In this document: positions 1 through 11,396 of the stretch, piece after piece
Layout: each line of letters begins with the position of its first letter
How positions within the stretch are numbered: position 1 is the first letter of the stretch
DNA from: Paramacrobiotus metropolitanus
Lineage: Eukaryota > Tardigrada > Eutardigrada > Parachela > Macrobiotidae
Assembly: GCF_019649055.1 (NCBI RefSeq)
Contig: NW_026570303.1
Span: forward strand, 372,001-436,000
Direction of reading: 5' to 3'
DNA: 64,000 nucleotides
Notes under the pieces: generated by a model
Seen by the model: only the letters and a program-made list of their open reading frames with translations
The model's database searches: none
Told to the model about the DNA's origin: nothing
Position numbers and translations under genes: made by a program

Positions 1-36
1 AATAATCAATCCAATCTGCTCTACCGAACGTTAGCG

Positions 37-3000
37 AGCCGGATAACCTGGCTATTCACCTGATTACAGGTTTGCAAATGCAAAAGCCATGGAATGATTG
101 GATTGTTTTATTTTTTTCTCACTGGAATCTGTGGTGTTTTGTTAACGCGGTTTTGTGTTTACCTCCTCGCATATTTACATGAAAGTTTAGTAACTGGCAG
201 TGATTCTTTTATTGAGTGTTGTTTGATGAAAAGCTCAACGATAAGCCGACAGTAAGTTCCAAGTAACCAACGTGACTCTGGGAATGATTAAATTCTGAAA
301 CTGATCAAGTTTACGTAACTGCAGATCGCCGGCGGTACAAAATCGTACACAAAAAGTCATATTTATTCCCAGCAAACAGTTTAATATAGGGTTTTAAGTT
401 ATTTTGTTAACCTTATCTAAGTTTTGCCAAAATGGCGCGCAAGAGTGACACTTCTTCGCGATTTAATTTGAAACAAAGGCGCCGAGCTCTGATTACTAAG
501 GGACGACAAAAATACAGCCGGAAAACCTGGCTCTTACTGCTTTATGCCGCAGCAGCGTTTATCGTGGATCGTCAAGAAAAAGAACTGGAGAAGTTTTATG
601 TGAGACACGAGCTGGATTTGCGATCCATGGAAAACGACAAGTTCAAGCATTTTTTTCGACTAGAGTGCTACAATGATTTTGAAAGGCTGTACCGTGCACT
701 TATGATACCGTGTGTCATCCACTGCAGCAACAACTCGAAGGTGAGCGGACGCTTCGGCCTAGCTGTCGTCTTAAGAAGACTTGCTTATCCAAATCGATGG
801 GGAGATTGCATGGAGCTGCTCGGTCGTGAAAAAAGCCAGTTATCAAGAATTTACAACGCGACAATTAACATCATTTACAGTAAGCACGGCCACCTTTTAA
901 ACTCGTTGACCCAACCCTGGTTGTCGAAAGAACGCATAGCGGTCTACGCTGCCGCTGTGAAAAGAGCAAGCGAAGGAATTTACGGTAACGTTTAAGCCTG
1001 GTTAGCCGGCTGATCATGGGTGACCATGAAGATAACATTTTGAAAACATTTTTATAAATTGCAGGCAACTGCTGGGGTTTTATTGACGGCACCGCGCGTC
1101 CTATCTGTCGACCAGGATTTTTGCAACGATTGTACTATTCCGGTCACTGCCGCGGTCACGTCATGAAATATCAAAGTATTGTTGCTCCGGATGGACTCAT
1201 CATAAACATGTGGGGACCCTGTGAAGGTAGCCGACATGACGGATATATGGCTCGTGAATCCAGAATACGTGAGCGATTGCAAGTGAAAAATTTTGAATGG
1301 GGAAAGCCGTACTGCTTATTCGGCGATAAAGGGTATTGCCTTTCTGAGGAAATACAAGTGCCTTATAAAGGTCCGCGAATCACACCAGCGGAAGAGCGAT
1401 TTAATCTGGTAATGTCCAGATGCCGAATAGCAGTGGAATTGGGGTTCCAAAGGATTTGTTCATTGTTTGCGTTTAGTAATTACCGAGAAAACAACAAATT
1501 ATTCTGGCAGCAGACTGGGAAAACCTATCTTGTTTCTGCTATACTTGCCAATTGTTTGACTTGCTTGTACGGGTTTCAGTTAATTTATCAAAAATATTTC
1601 GTACTTCCACCATCACTGGAGGATTACCTTCGCACAAAGGAACAGCGAAGAAAGCCTGGATAACCGGCTGAAGCCTGGATAGCCGGCGGTGATTGTAACG
1701 TTTTATTGTCAAGTATTTTTCTGAATACAAATAAAATGTTTACTCAGCTATTTTAACATTTTCAGACGCCTGAGATTTTTTTGTAGTTTTAGATTTTTTA
1801 AGAAAATCGCCCATGAATCCAATTAACGTTTTGACTTCATCCGATCGTTTTTCTTGCTCTTTTTCGCGATGTTCCATTTCAATTTTAAACCGCTCAAGCT
1901 CCAATTTTCGAACGGCTTCTCTTTCGGCTCTGTCACGTTCCTCTTTTTCGATTTGCTGTTGTCGAATTAATTCTCTTTCCGCACGGTCTTCTTTGTCCTT
2001 TTGAATCCGCTCCGCTCGATCAGCATCGGCTTTTTCTTTTTCCGCAGCACGATCTAGGGCCCGCTCTTCCCGCTCCATAGCGCTAGTAATGCGTTCTCCG
2101 TCAGACATCTTTTCCACTGCCGATTGCAGCCCACCAGCCAAAGCAGCTATTTGCTGTCTGCTACCGCGAATGTGGGTTGCTTTTTTTCGCGCTGCTTCAG
2201 CAACTTCTTTAATGCCTTTGAAAGGTGACTTTTTCGGTGTCTGAACACCAGCCGGCTTTCCGGCTTTTCTTGCAGTAGCCATAGCGCCTTTCATAAAGCT
2301 TTCATTCGCGACTGAAATTTCTTCGCTGGAACTTTTCAAAAGGCTTTTTTCGTCGGAGCCGGATAGCCTGGCTTTTTTATCCAGCGTGGAAAATGATTCA
2401 AATTGACCGTCCTCACCAACTGTCAATAACTCGTCCTCTGCAAAGCAGTAACGAGTCTTATAAGTACAGCAAAAAAAACACCCGTTGACTCGAGCAGGGT
2501 AAATAATTCAAAAAATTTGCATTTTTCAGTATTACGTACTGTCAAATCGCATGTCATCGCAGCGTTCGACTAAATCGCCATTCTCAAAATCTGCATCGTA
2601 GCTGTCTGTATGGCCACCTAATCCGTTGTCCATTAAGTCGCCAAACTTTTCCACGGACATTCCACTTGTCATTGCAAGCTTAGTTGCCCTTGCACGTATG
2701 GCAATGGCAGCATCTTTTTTTGCCTTTTCAGGTTTGCGAATAGCCAGAGGTGCCGATTCTTTATAATTAGAAATTTGCTCCATGACCTGGTCAAACGTAA
2801 ATTAGCCAATTATATACACGTCAAGCAAACTACGCACAGAAGTTCAACTGTGAAAGCGCAACAAAAATCCTGAAAAATATAAATACAAACTTAATTAACA
2901 AAAAAGGGAGAACGCTGCTTAGTTAACGATAAGTAAATATAATTTTACGACATTAACATAAATGAGCCTGGATATCCGGCTGCATAAGGCAAGCACATCT

Positions 3001-3430
3001 ACGTGTTTAAACTAAAACAAATGCAGAATGAAACAGCTAAAACAGTCAGGATTTACCTGCATATATTCGTCAAAGACTTCGATGTCTCTTTCCGTTCCCG
3101 TAGGGCGATCTTCGTTATCGATGGATTTATACGTCTTCAAATGTCGCTGCACCACAGCTTTGATGGCATTTATGTCGGTCTCTCTAACGTTGATTTTATC
3201 ATCTCCGTTGGCTAATTTTACAGCTGAAACCCACGCTTCTCTTCGCTCCACTGATTTTTCTGGATAGTCGAATGGATTCTTTTCCAGCACCGCTTTCAGC
3301 TTATTCAAGGTTTTTTCGTCTGCAGGAATTCGCTTGCGTTTGTACCTGGTTTGCGTTCCGAGAGCCTCTTCTCCATCGCCCGATTCTTCAATTTTAGCCG
3401 GATCTCCAGGCTCAGCCGGTTTTCCAGGCT
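37..3430. repeat. Nine dispersed copies of a 17-bp palindrome (AGCCKGGATAACCKGGCT-like)
   Basis: Near-palindromic copies are at 37-53, 995-1011, 1653-1669, 1672-1688, 2250-2266, 2357-2373, 2965-2981, 3396-3412 and 3414-3430. Each has an AGCC-GG arm, a 3-5 bp centre around TA, and a CC-GGCT arm. Copies lie in the upstream region, introns, 3' ends and coding exons, where they encode runs such as KPGKPA. They are confined to the Harbinger element. A binding site for the element's own Myb-like protein is the natural guess, but is inferred. Confidence 0.7.
432..1663 (+). CDS. PIF/Harbinger transposase (DDE superfamily), 2 exons
   Basis: Exons 432-984 and 1065-1663, joined over an 80-bp intron (donor gtaacg, acceptor ttgcag, phase 1), give 383 residues in one frame. 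Catalytic signatures of the DDE_Tnp_4 group are visible in exon 2: the first Asp in GFIDGT just after the junction, the typical YSGHCRGHVMKYQ and GSRHDG blocks, the second Asp in FGDKGY, and a Glu in IAVELGF near the expected place for the third residue. The N-terminal half is basic and fits the helix-turn-helix part of Harbinger transposases. Function by family: cutting and joining element ends, normally together with the Myb-like partner encoded opposite. No disabling change seen. Confidence 0.88.
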
Positions 3431-3734
3431 TTTGTGGATTGTCGTAATCACCTTCCATTTCAACTTCAACATCTCCCGGAAGTCCAGTGGAATAAGATGG
3501 AACTGGAGCTTGTACTGCACCTGGCTCTGATTCCTTTTCCGACTGTGTGCCAGCAGTGGATGGCTGGTAGGATTTCATGTAGGATTTACGATAGGCCTCT
3601 GCTAAAGATGTACTTTGTCCGTTCGCCGGTGCATTTTGATTGCGCTTAATCGCAAACACTTGCCCGGGTTTATTAGGGTCGGTAAAAAATATATGCGTAT
3701 CCGCTGAGATTGGTTCTTTTGCAGACATTTTCAC
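1740..3734 (-). CDS. Harbinger Myb/SANT-like DNA-binding partner with coiled coil, 3 exons
   Basis: Minus-strand exons 3734-3057, 2786-2540 and 2437-1740 join in frame (phase 0, then phase 1, where A+AG makes Lys) to give 540 residues. Residues about 120-225 (basic RYKRKR, then L..VLEKNPFDYPE...REAWVSAVKLA and a helix ending in VVQRHLKTYK) resemble the Myb/SANT-like domain of Harbinger accessory proteins. The last 130 residues are a highly charged E/R/K/A-rich helix, a probable coiled coil. In studied Harbinger elements this protein binds near the ends and brings the transposase into the nucleus. Start at 3734 or, two codons later, 3728. The domain call rests on pattern resemblance, not a search. 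Confidence 0.75.
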
Positions 3735-5229
3735 TAAATGAAATTATTGGAAGTAAATTGTTGATTTTTTTAATTCAATCAAATAACAAAGAACTATAAA
3801 GTTTTCAGAAATGGGCAGCTCGGTAATTTTCGGACATTTTGCCCATGGATTTACTACACGGACAAGTGCTTACTGCTTCGTAGCAGCACGATATGTATGC
3901 TAGGTCCAAAAATGCGCAAGAGGTGGAGTTATCATCCATACACGTAAGGCCCTTATGTGTATGGATTTTTGGTTCCGCCCTCATCCAAACATACATCTAA
4001 TTTGCGCGGCAGCGAATCGCCGCGTTGTGGGTTCGGTCATGACGTAACTTGTATAGATGGATCCTTACTTGTCGGCCATACAAGTAACCAACGCACATGG
4101 TCTACTGAATCAGCACCACACAGCAAAATGCGTATAATCTTACCTGAAACTGAAAGGGATGGCCAAAGCAACGGGTGTAGCAGCAGTCAAACGGAAAGCA
4201 GGAAGAGTTAGAACTTAGAAATACCGTTTCCTGGGAGAACACTGTCTCTTTTCCGTTCGCAATGGAAACGATGGGGGTTCTTGGAGAAGCCGGGAAAGAC
4301 ATGGTCAGTTTCATTGAACTCATAATTCACTGAAAACCGGAAAACGCCGATTTACCGCATTCCGTAGACAACGCATTAATTTAGCGAGAATGAAGAGAAA
4401 TATGGCTGCATTTTTGGGCATAGCACTTTTGACGGTTGCCGGGCAAAACAAATTTGTTGAAGTGAACGATTTCGGTTGTTTTTGTGATTTGTAATTGTAG
4501 TGAAATCGTTGTTGCTGCACAAGAAGGCAACGAATAAATAAAGAACTGTAGCAATATTTATTGAGCGTATTATACATAACGGTAACGTGAGACCGATCCG
4601 TCCGGTTTTCTTGCACATAAGAGAGTCCGCAATTCGCAATCCGTGGTGTGCATATTTCATGAGAAAAATAGCAGGGCAGTGAGTGGTATTAGGCGTCTAA
4701 GCATAAGATTTTAAAAAATGAGAAATGTTTCACAGCTCCGGGAAACATTACAGCAAAGCTTGAAGCGCAGATTATAGCGTGCGGCTTGCACTAATTTTAT
4801 ACTAATCCCGCATGACCTCCAACTAGAACAGGTAGTCAAGGTCAACTTACTGCGATTTGCCTTATTTTTTTTACGAAATTCCTTTGCGAACGCCAAAAAT
4901 AACGTTGTTGCAAATGACAGAAAGACCTGATGCCCGAATTTACTATGCACAGTGATAATTCGTAATGTTTTGTTTCGTAAGTCCCAGAACTGCACGTGCT
5001 GTATTCTTCAGAACGGACAACTTCTGATGTCTGTGCTGCGTGGAGTAAACAACAATCGAATGGCTCCTAGCGTTAATTATTTATAGTCAAATTTCAGTTT
5101 TTCGCACCAATAGCTGGAATCTGCTGAAAAGCGGCATATGGCGTGGGAAAGATCACACCCGTAAATCCTGGAATTATCAATTTGCAGAACAACCAACAAT
5201 AGCACCACACTGCCTATTATGAAAGAAAA
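3735..5229. other. Intergenic, no supported gene
   Basis: No convincing gene. A near-perfect palindrome spans 3934-3966: 16-bp arms 3934-3949 and 3951-3966, one mismatch, 1-nt centre. A short plus-strand frame from 4390 to 4494 begins with a signal-peptide-like stretch (MKRNMAAFLGIALLTVAG) but ends after 34 codons and has no clear splice partner. The last 100 bases before 5230 resemble the upstream sequence of the other GPCR copies. Confidence 0.5.
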
Positions 5230-6383
5230 ATGAATACTAGTAGCAAAAGTTTTAACACGGCCAACATATCCAACGGCTCTCTGTCGCTGGAACGATTACC
5301 GCAGCGGCATGGAACGGTTTCCGCAGCGGAGTTGACCGTCTGGATATGCATGCAATTTGCCATTGCTCATGATTGCTGGCGCTGCAGCCAGCCTTATGGT
5401 TCTGTTCTTGGCTATGATTTTTCGGCTTAAAAAATGGAAAAGTGGGTCTGGGATGTTACTCATCCACTCTGTCAGCCTCGACCTCATTTTCTGTCGGGTT
5501 GCCGTGCCGACAACTACATTGCCGATCTACTAATTCTACTTGACGCAAATGCATTTCTTATTTCCGTATAACTGTTCGCCGTCATATTTCTATCTCCTCC
5601 TCAACATTTGCTTGGGCAACTGGACATGGGTGGCACTCGCATTCAACCGCTTCGTCGCCATCATTCTAGTATTCTACCTCACCGTTATGCCTTATTCTGT
5701 ACCTGACGCGGGTCGTGTGCTGCCCTCCTCTTTGTCTGGGTCGTGTCCATCCTTGTCAGTCTTCCGTCAACGAATGTTGTCCCGGGTTTACTGTATGGTA
5801 GTTTACTATCAGGTCATTGTGGAACGGTCATAGGGAGGGGAATCGTTTATAGCCTTATGCCAATATTCGGGACATACATTCCTATTGTCATCCTGGGAGT
5901 GACGTACAGCAGTCTGTTCATCTTACTCGGATTTCGACGATTCGGTCGAAACAGCAACGTGGCAGTGGATGACGGGCAGCGGCGCACCCGGAAACGACGA
6001 TTATCTATTGCTAAGGCGCTATTCTTCGCATTTATACTCTACTGCTTGAGCGTACTTCCGCCCGCTATCCTCACCACTTATTTTACCGCGGTGTGGTCAG
6101 AGAATCTCTGGTCAACATTACACACTAAAACGGCACAGCTAGTACTGGCATACGCCGCAAATCGGTGAGATGGAGGCAGGCATTTGAGAGACAAGTGGTT
6201 TAATAAACTGCAATAAACTGTTTCTATTACATATGAAGTTATTTTGGTTTCAGGTGTTGTTTGTTGTTCGCTATTGGCGCGGAATACCGAATAGTACTGA
6301 AAGGAGATCTTAAAAAGTGTTTTTCTTTTGCAAGAAAAAGACGGGTAAAAGTAGGCATAGTAATTTCGCCGGTACCATCGTAA
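5230..6383 (+). pseudogene. GPCR family member 1, degraded
   Basis: Same family as the receptors at 9406, 12720, 19709 and 27439. Recognisable pieces in order: N-terminus with Asn-linked glycosylation sequons, TM1 with the family tag RLKKWKSGSG, TM2, TM3 (LGNWTWVALAFNRFVAIIL), TM4 to TM7 (5743 onward, including SGHCG, MPIFGTYIPI, TRKRRLSIAKALFFAF) and a second exon from 6254 to 6383 (about EYRIVLKGDLKK...). Pieces lie in different frames: a shift in TM1 near 5370, an in-frame stop and shift near 5526, a shift after TM3 near 5670, loss of one base in the final Pro codon at the splice junction, and a shift early in exon 2. At least four breaks, so a pseudogene. Confidence 0.85.
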
Positions 6384-6914
6384 AGAGTACAAGTACTCGT
6401 AGTTATCTGACGCAGTTGTCAATGGGGTACATCGTACACCGAGACTATATAACTGGAGCACAGATCTTTGTACGTAGCGATAATACTGGTTCGTACGAGG
6501 TGTAGTCTTATACACTTCCTTTTCATGTCTGGTAAACATCCCGTTATTCTGTTCATGGTTGGCTGGTATTTACAGTCAGAGCTGACAGAACATGATGATA
6601 TTCTAGTGATTTTATTCCCAATATCTCATTAATGAACAGCAGTTCCTTGAATCATTAAAAATTAAAAGGATAATCATATTTTTGGTTTCCAGTTATAAGC
6701 CAAGTAAACGCTTACAAAACGACTTAAGGATTCAAGCCATTAGTATGATTAAGCATACCGGTGTACGACCAACCGCCGTATAATAGCGTATGCCAAACGC
6801 TTTAAACAACTTTTGAAAATTTTTCGAATGAGGGTGATTAGAAACTTGTGGGTGGCATTCGGTGGCATCATCTGGCATGTGATATGAAAGCAACATAAAG
6901 ATGATGCGCCGGAT

Positions 6915-8012
6915 TTAACTGAAGCAGTGCAGAGTGCGCATATCTTTCATCGCGTCCACAAGTACATCGACTGATGTCTCTCCACATTTCTCCACTAACG
7001 CTGTCCGTGCCGCCGTGCCATTCAAGCGCTCCATAAACAACTGAGAAACCCTGGAACGGACAAATCAGAAATGTTGGGTTAATGTATTTGTTATCGTGCA
7101 GTATTGAGTTTTTAACTATGCAGCAATTAATATTTGTTTGTGTACCCTCATTTTCTTTTTCTAGAACTGTACGGCTATTATAGGCATATTTCAATGGAAA
7201 TAACGTCTACCGTGCTTTTACCGTAAACAAAATAGTAGTATCGGTGGTATGCAATATTTCATACTGTAAACCCACATAAAAATTTGAAAAGTGAAGGATA
7301 TCAATTAAAAATATACAAAATTTCAAAAACAAACCGTTTAGTGAGCTAAAACTAAAATGTATGTGTATGTTGGTCAATTCAGTTCAAGACAACATACTCG
7401 CACAAATTATGCTGTGCAGCGGTAGCATTAGGAGAGATGTCTTCGTAATGGTTCCAATCAAAGTTCAAAACTCTCTGTCCAAACCCCGAACTTTTCTTGC
7501 TGCAGTCCACCATAGCGCGGGTAAACGGAAGAGAGCCACGCGGCAGCTGACAGAGTTTAGCCGCTGCACTGAGAAACTCGGCATGGAACCATCCTTTTCC
7601 CACCTTATTGAGCTGAAGGTGTTCAAAAATACCCGGACAATCTTGATTCAAGCCACGAAAGCAGTGTGCCGATTCGTTGATTCCCCTGCAACACGATCGT
7701 ATGTTTCGAAGCAGGCAGACACGATTACAGCAGACTACCTAATTATCTACTAATGAAACTGAATAATCAGCATCAGCTATACCGGCAGAACGTTTCGGCT
7801 AATGGACGATGCGTGTTAATGTATTCGTCCGTCATCGGCCATGGAGCAGCTAATACTTCGGCTAATGAAGTGTTTCCAAAATAATCGTGGCCAGTGCAAT
7901 GGAAGAACCGGTTTTCACAGCCTTCTTTGTAACTGTGTGCAAAAGGATAAAAAACCAACGACGCTGCAATAACAGATAGGAAGAAAAGCTGCGCCATGTT
8001 TTTCGGCATCAT
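6915..8012 (-). CDS. Secreted cysteine-rich protein, 3 exons, unknown family
   Basis: Exons 8012-7783, 7685-7398 and 7050-6915 join with good donors (gtatag, gtatgt) and acceptors (ttgcag, ttccag), both at phase 2, to give exactly 218 codons including the stop (217 residues). Residues 1-27 (MPKNMAQLFFLSVIAASLVF...) are a clear signal peptide. The mature part has ten cysteines (for example C32, C39, C76, C85), an even number that fits five disulfides, plus N-glycosylation sequons (NTS, NES, NAT). It most resembles small extracellular cysteine-rich domains of ecdysozoan secreted proteins such as DUF19, but I cannot confirm the family. It lies antiparallel between two GPCR copies. The in-frame fit of all three exons is the main support. 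Confidence 0.65.
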
Positions 8013-9405
8013 GAGCTTTTTTATTAAAAGCTCATCTAAAAGCGAGCGCTAATCAATATTCAATAAACAAAATGTGCAGGCAATTCTACCTGTACATACA
8101 GTATACAGACTACAGTATACAGCTTATGCTACGATAATCACACATCTCTGCGCATCTTGTGTTATTTTGATTGTGTAATAACTAATAAGTCAGTTTGTAG
8201 CCGCGAACAGGAGATTCTTAAGGAAGATTAAAAACTGCACAGCATATCTGTATCTATGTACTCGACTTTGGCACCAGCAGTGGGTGCCGCTTTGCACCGG
8301 TGGAAAATGATATCAGTCGTTTCATATACCATACCAGTATCAATAAAAGTATTTTTCGACGCATGCGGCAACGTGCTCAACTTGCCAAAAACGGCCACGG
8401 CCAAGGTAGCTGTGAAGTACAATACTGGGTGCTTTTTCTGCACAGGTATAATGTACATGTACAGCCCACAGGGAACGGGAGAACTGAAAGAGGAAGCGAC
8501 TACTTACACAAACGAAAGACAGTGTTACAGTACAGGTACCCTTCAGTCATAAAATTTTGGCAAAAAATACCCGTAGTATCTCCACTATCTCGTACTCTGT
8601 CGGCGACCTTGGTAAAACGTTTAAAAAACAGAATAGTCTCTAATATCATCGAGAGCACGATTTAGTTTGTCTTTATTCTGCGGTTTTGAGTGCTTTTTTT
8701 TGTTTGAATCTAAAATGCTCAGTTTCCAAATTTCTGGATTATCTGTCTAATTGATGCTCGTACTTTCTTGCCTCGTTCGTCCTCATTTTTCCATAATTGA
8801 CATATATTACTCGTAACTCACTTGATCACAACGTCCTTATCCTAAAGTAGGACACTATTCCGTAATAAGATTTTATAATTGCAGTCGTACATCGTGCACT
8901 GAGCCGAAAAGGTCATAAACCGCTTAGCTAAATTTAACGAAATAATGTGAACGCGATCCAGCCTTTCCGGTTTCAAGAACAAATAAAATCCCGTTCGTAA
9001 TTTCTGTGTGGATGCTGCACATGAAAAATATTCATTAACTACACACTGATTTCGTGACATTTAAGTACCTTGAAACGGTTGCCTGTTCCCAAGTTCCTGG
9101 AAGCACTGCAACTTCATGATAATAATTTTCAGAAAAATTATTGTGTCAGGTCCGATTCCCTTACTATGACTGCATGCGCGGATAGGAAGAGCCTACCTAC
9201 ATGGGTGAATGAACAAACAACCAACGGAGTTCACAACGTTTAAATGGGCTTCATGGTTAGCGGGAACACAAATAGGAGCGGCTTCACGTAATGAACGCAG
9301 CACACAATTAATACCTGCATAACTGCTCCTACACAATTGTTCCTTTTTATATGAAGCCATCGTTTTACATATCAAGGCATTTGTTTAGATATCCCTAAAG
9401 GAAAA
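8013..9405. other. Intergenic / upstream region of GPCR 2
   Basis: No supported gene. The last 200 bases contain a block (around 9198-9225, CATGGGTGAATGAACAAAC) also seen upstream of the receptor at 27439 (around 27258) and, more weakly, upstream of the one at 19709. The duplicated unit therefore includes upstream sequence. Frames on both strands at 8228-8665 are open but show no recognisable protein. Confidence 0.5.
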
Positions 9406-10470
9406 ATGAGCAACAAAACTCTGAACATCTGGAACGCGTCCAACAGCTCATTTCTACTGCGGGAGACGTTCTCCGCGACCGAAATGAATATCTGGATTGG
9501 CGTGCAGCTTAGCATTGCTGGTTGTGCCGCTGTTGTGATGATTTTCTTTGTAGTGATCATGTACCGCTTAAAGAAATGGAAAAGTGGTTCGGGCGTATTG
9601 ATTCTGCATTCCGTTGGCAATGACTTCGTATTCTGCGTGATTTCTATGCCTATTACGACATTGCCGGTATATTTGACGCAACGGCACTACTCCTTCACGT
9701 ATTACTGTGCACCGGTGTATTTTTTTCTCTTTGTCAACATCTGCCTGAGTAACTGGACGTGGGTGGCACTAGCATTCAACCGCTTCATTGCAATTATTCT
9801 GCCTCACCGTTATGCCGCATTCTCATCCCGGCGCGTGACATTTGCTGCCCTGCTCTTTGCGTGGATCGTGTCTATCCTCGTCAGCCTTCCCGCAGCCAAT
9901 GTTGACCCGACAATTGTATACGGTAGACAGGCATCTGGGCATTATGGACGGGTTTTTGAGAAAGGGATCGTTAGCAACCTGATGCCGATATTCGGGACGT
10001 ACATCCCTATAGCCATCATGGGAGTAACCTATGGTAGTTTATTTGGCTTGCTTGGACTTCGACGGTTAGGGGGGAAGAGCAGTGTGCAGGTGGACGACGC
10101 GCAACGGCGAACCAAGAAACGACGATTGGCCACTGCCAAAGCGCTGTTTTTCTCGTTCATCCTGTATTGCATGACCGTCCTTCCTCCCGTCATCCTGACA
10201 ACGTATTTTATCGCCGTGTGGACAAAGGATCTCCGGTCAACGTTGTACGCGAAAACAGTGCAACTTGTAGCCTACGCTGTAAATCCGGTAAGACTTGGTA
10301 CTATGTACGAAGCAAACTGGTTTGGTCATTTTTATTAATTTATTGTTTTACAGGTATTGTTGTTCATTATTGGCACGGAGTACAGAACAGCACTGAAAAA
10401 AGACGCTAAAAGGTTCATGGCGTTTTTAAGAAAAAGAACCGTCAATGTAAACAGAGTAACCCTTTCGTAA
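9406..10470 (+). CDS. GPCR family member 2 (class-A-like 7TM receptor), 2 exons
   Basis: Exons 9406-10287 and 10354-10470 (intron gtaaga...ttacag, phase 0 after Asn-Pro of TM7) encode 332 residues. The N-terminus has three N-glycosylation sequons (NKT, NAS, NSS). Seven hydrophobic segments follow. Intracellular loop 1 carries LKKWKSGSG. TM3 starts with a Cys (YYC) and ends AFNRFIAIILPHRY, so the class A DRY is replaced by NRF. Loop 3 is very basic (RRTKKRR). TM6 lacks the CWxP Trp. TM7 has NPVLL in place of NPxxY. Extracellular loop 2 reads SGHYG where paralogues read SGHCG, so the usual TM3-loop 2 disulfide cannot form here. Ligand unknown; a lineage-specific chemoreceptor or peptide receptor is inferred from the tandem expansion. 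Confidence 0.88.
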
Positions 10471-11390
10471 AGAACGACCGGCTTGTTCTTGCCCCCGTTC
10501 ATACCCCAACTTTCCTCTGTTTAACATGATATCTAGAACTGCTGCAGTGTTTTCACTGTTTTGGGCTGTTAGCTTCGTTTTGAATCAGGCATTTTTTAAT
10601 AAATACGTTTTACCCCAAAAATTAAAAGATATCCTTTAAAATTGCTTTGTAACTGCAAAGCGCATTGGGGAACATCGTAACCTGCATACTCGTAAATGCT
10701 TATCCCAGAGACGTTAAGCCAGGATAAACCAATTATTAATAAGCATATTTTTGAGAAATGTTTTTTCTCTATTAACTTTTGCCAATAGAGAAAATTAGAG
10801 AAAAAACTAATAGAGAAAAAACTCTATTAGCTTTTGCTAATAGAGAAAAACGCATCGGTACGGGCACGTCTGAAGTTTTTAACACCTCTGCCATATCTTA
10901 TAAAATCCTTCAAAATCAATCTCATACAATGCATGAACTGTAAAAGGGGATAAAGCAGTAACTTAGCACCATATGCCAAAGTCTAACAAGAAAGAACACC
11001 ATTGTTCCGATCCTTCCGGTTTCCTTCAATAGATTCATGCTATTCACACCGCACTTCCTGTTGTGCATGTTTCCCAAGAAATCTAGCACTCAAAGCGGCT
11101 AATTGATTTCGCGGCAACTAGGCGTTTTGAAAATACGAGTAACAAATACCGAGTCTGTATGTTTTGGAAAACGTGATCGAGTTCTGGAAAAAGTCCAGCT
11201 GTGCAATCCACACTGATACTACAAGTAGTACCACTAGTACTACGCTTTTTTAATAAATATTATTACAAACGTGTACTATACAGACAAGCAAGCATTAGTG
11301 CAATGTGCATGAAGGTCAATCACAGCTGGGGTTAGTCTCAAAGGTTTTAATTTTTATGTCTGAATACATTCGCACCTGGAAAACTAGGAG
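10471..11390. other. Intergenic with short A-rich hairpins
   Basis: No gene. Around 10770-10855 several short inverted repeats of TTCTCTATTA / TAATAGAGAA alternate. From about 11030 to 11210 a diverged copy of the sequence duplicated at 15302 and 17310 is visible (TTTTGGAAAACGTGA and neighbouring words), part of the downstream portion of the GPCR duplication unit. Confidence 0.4.
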
Positions 11391-11396
11391 TGTGGT

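Larger units (their letters stand above)
1..3750. mobile_element. PIF/Harbinger DNA transposon, most of it
   Basis: Two convergent spliced genes, a Harbinger-type DDE transposase on the plus strand and a Myb/SANT-like protein on the minus strand, have 3' ends only about 77 bp apart. That is the standard two-gene layout of PIF/Harbinger elements. Nine copies of a 17-bp imperfect palindrome are scattered across the same stretch and seem not to extend past it. I could not find terminal inverted repeats or a 3-bp target duplication. The left end may lie before base 1, and the right end lies somewhere after 3734. Both genes are open after splicing, so the copy may be autonomous and young. Confidence 0.8.

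Noticed and set aside
4102-4323. Minus-strand frame ending at a good donor (gtaaga at about 4147), as a first exon
   Set aside because: The nearest acceptors lead straight into stop codons and no homologous protein is recognisable.
4390-4494. Plus-strand frame with signal-peptide-like start (MKRNMAAFLGIALL)
   Set aside because: Only 34 codons with no convincing splice partner; could be chance.
8228-8458. Minus-strand frame of 76 residues with a possible acceptor, maybe a last exon
   Set aside because: The opposite strand is open as well and no upstream exon joins in phase.
9193-9375. Minus-strand Cys-containing frame of 60 residues
   Set aside because: Overlaps the block conserved upstream of the GPCR genes, whose conservation explains it better than a gene.
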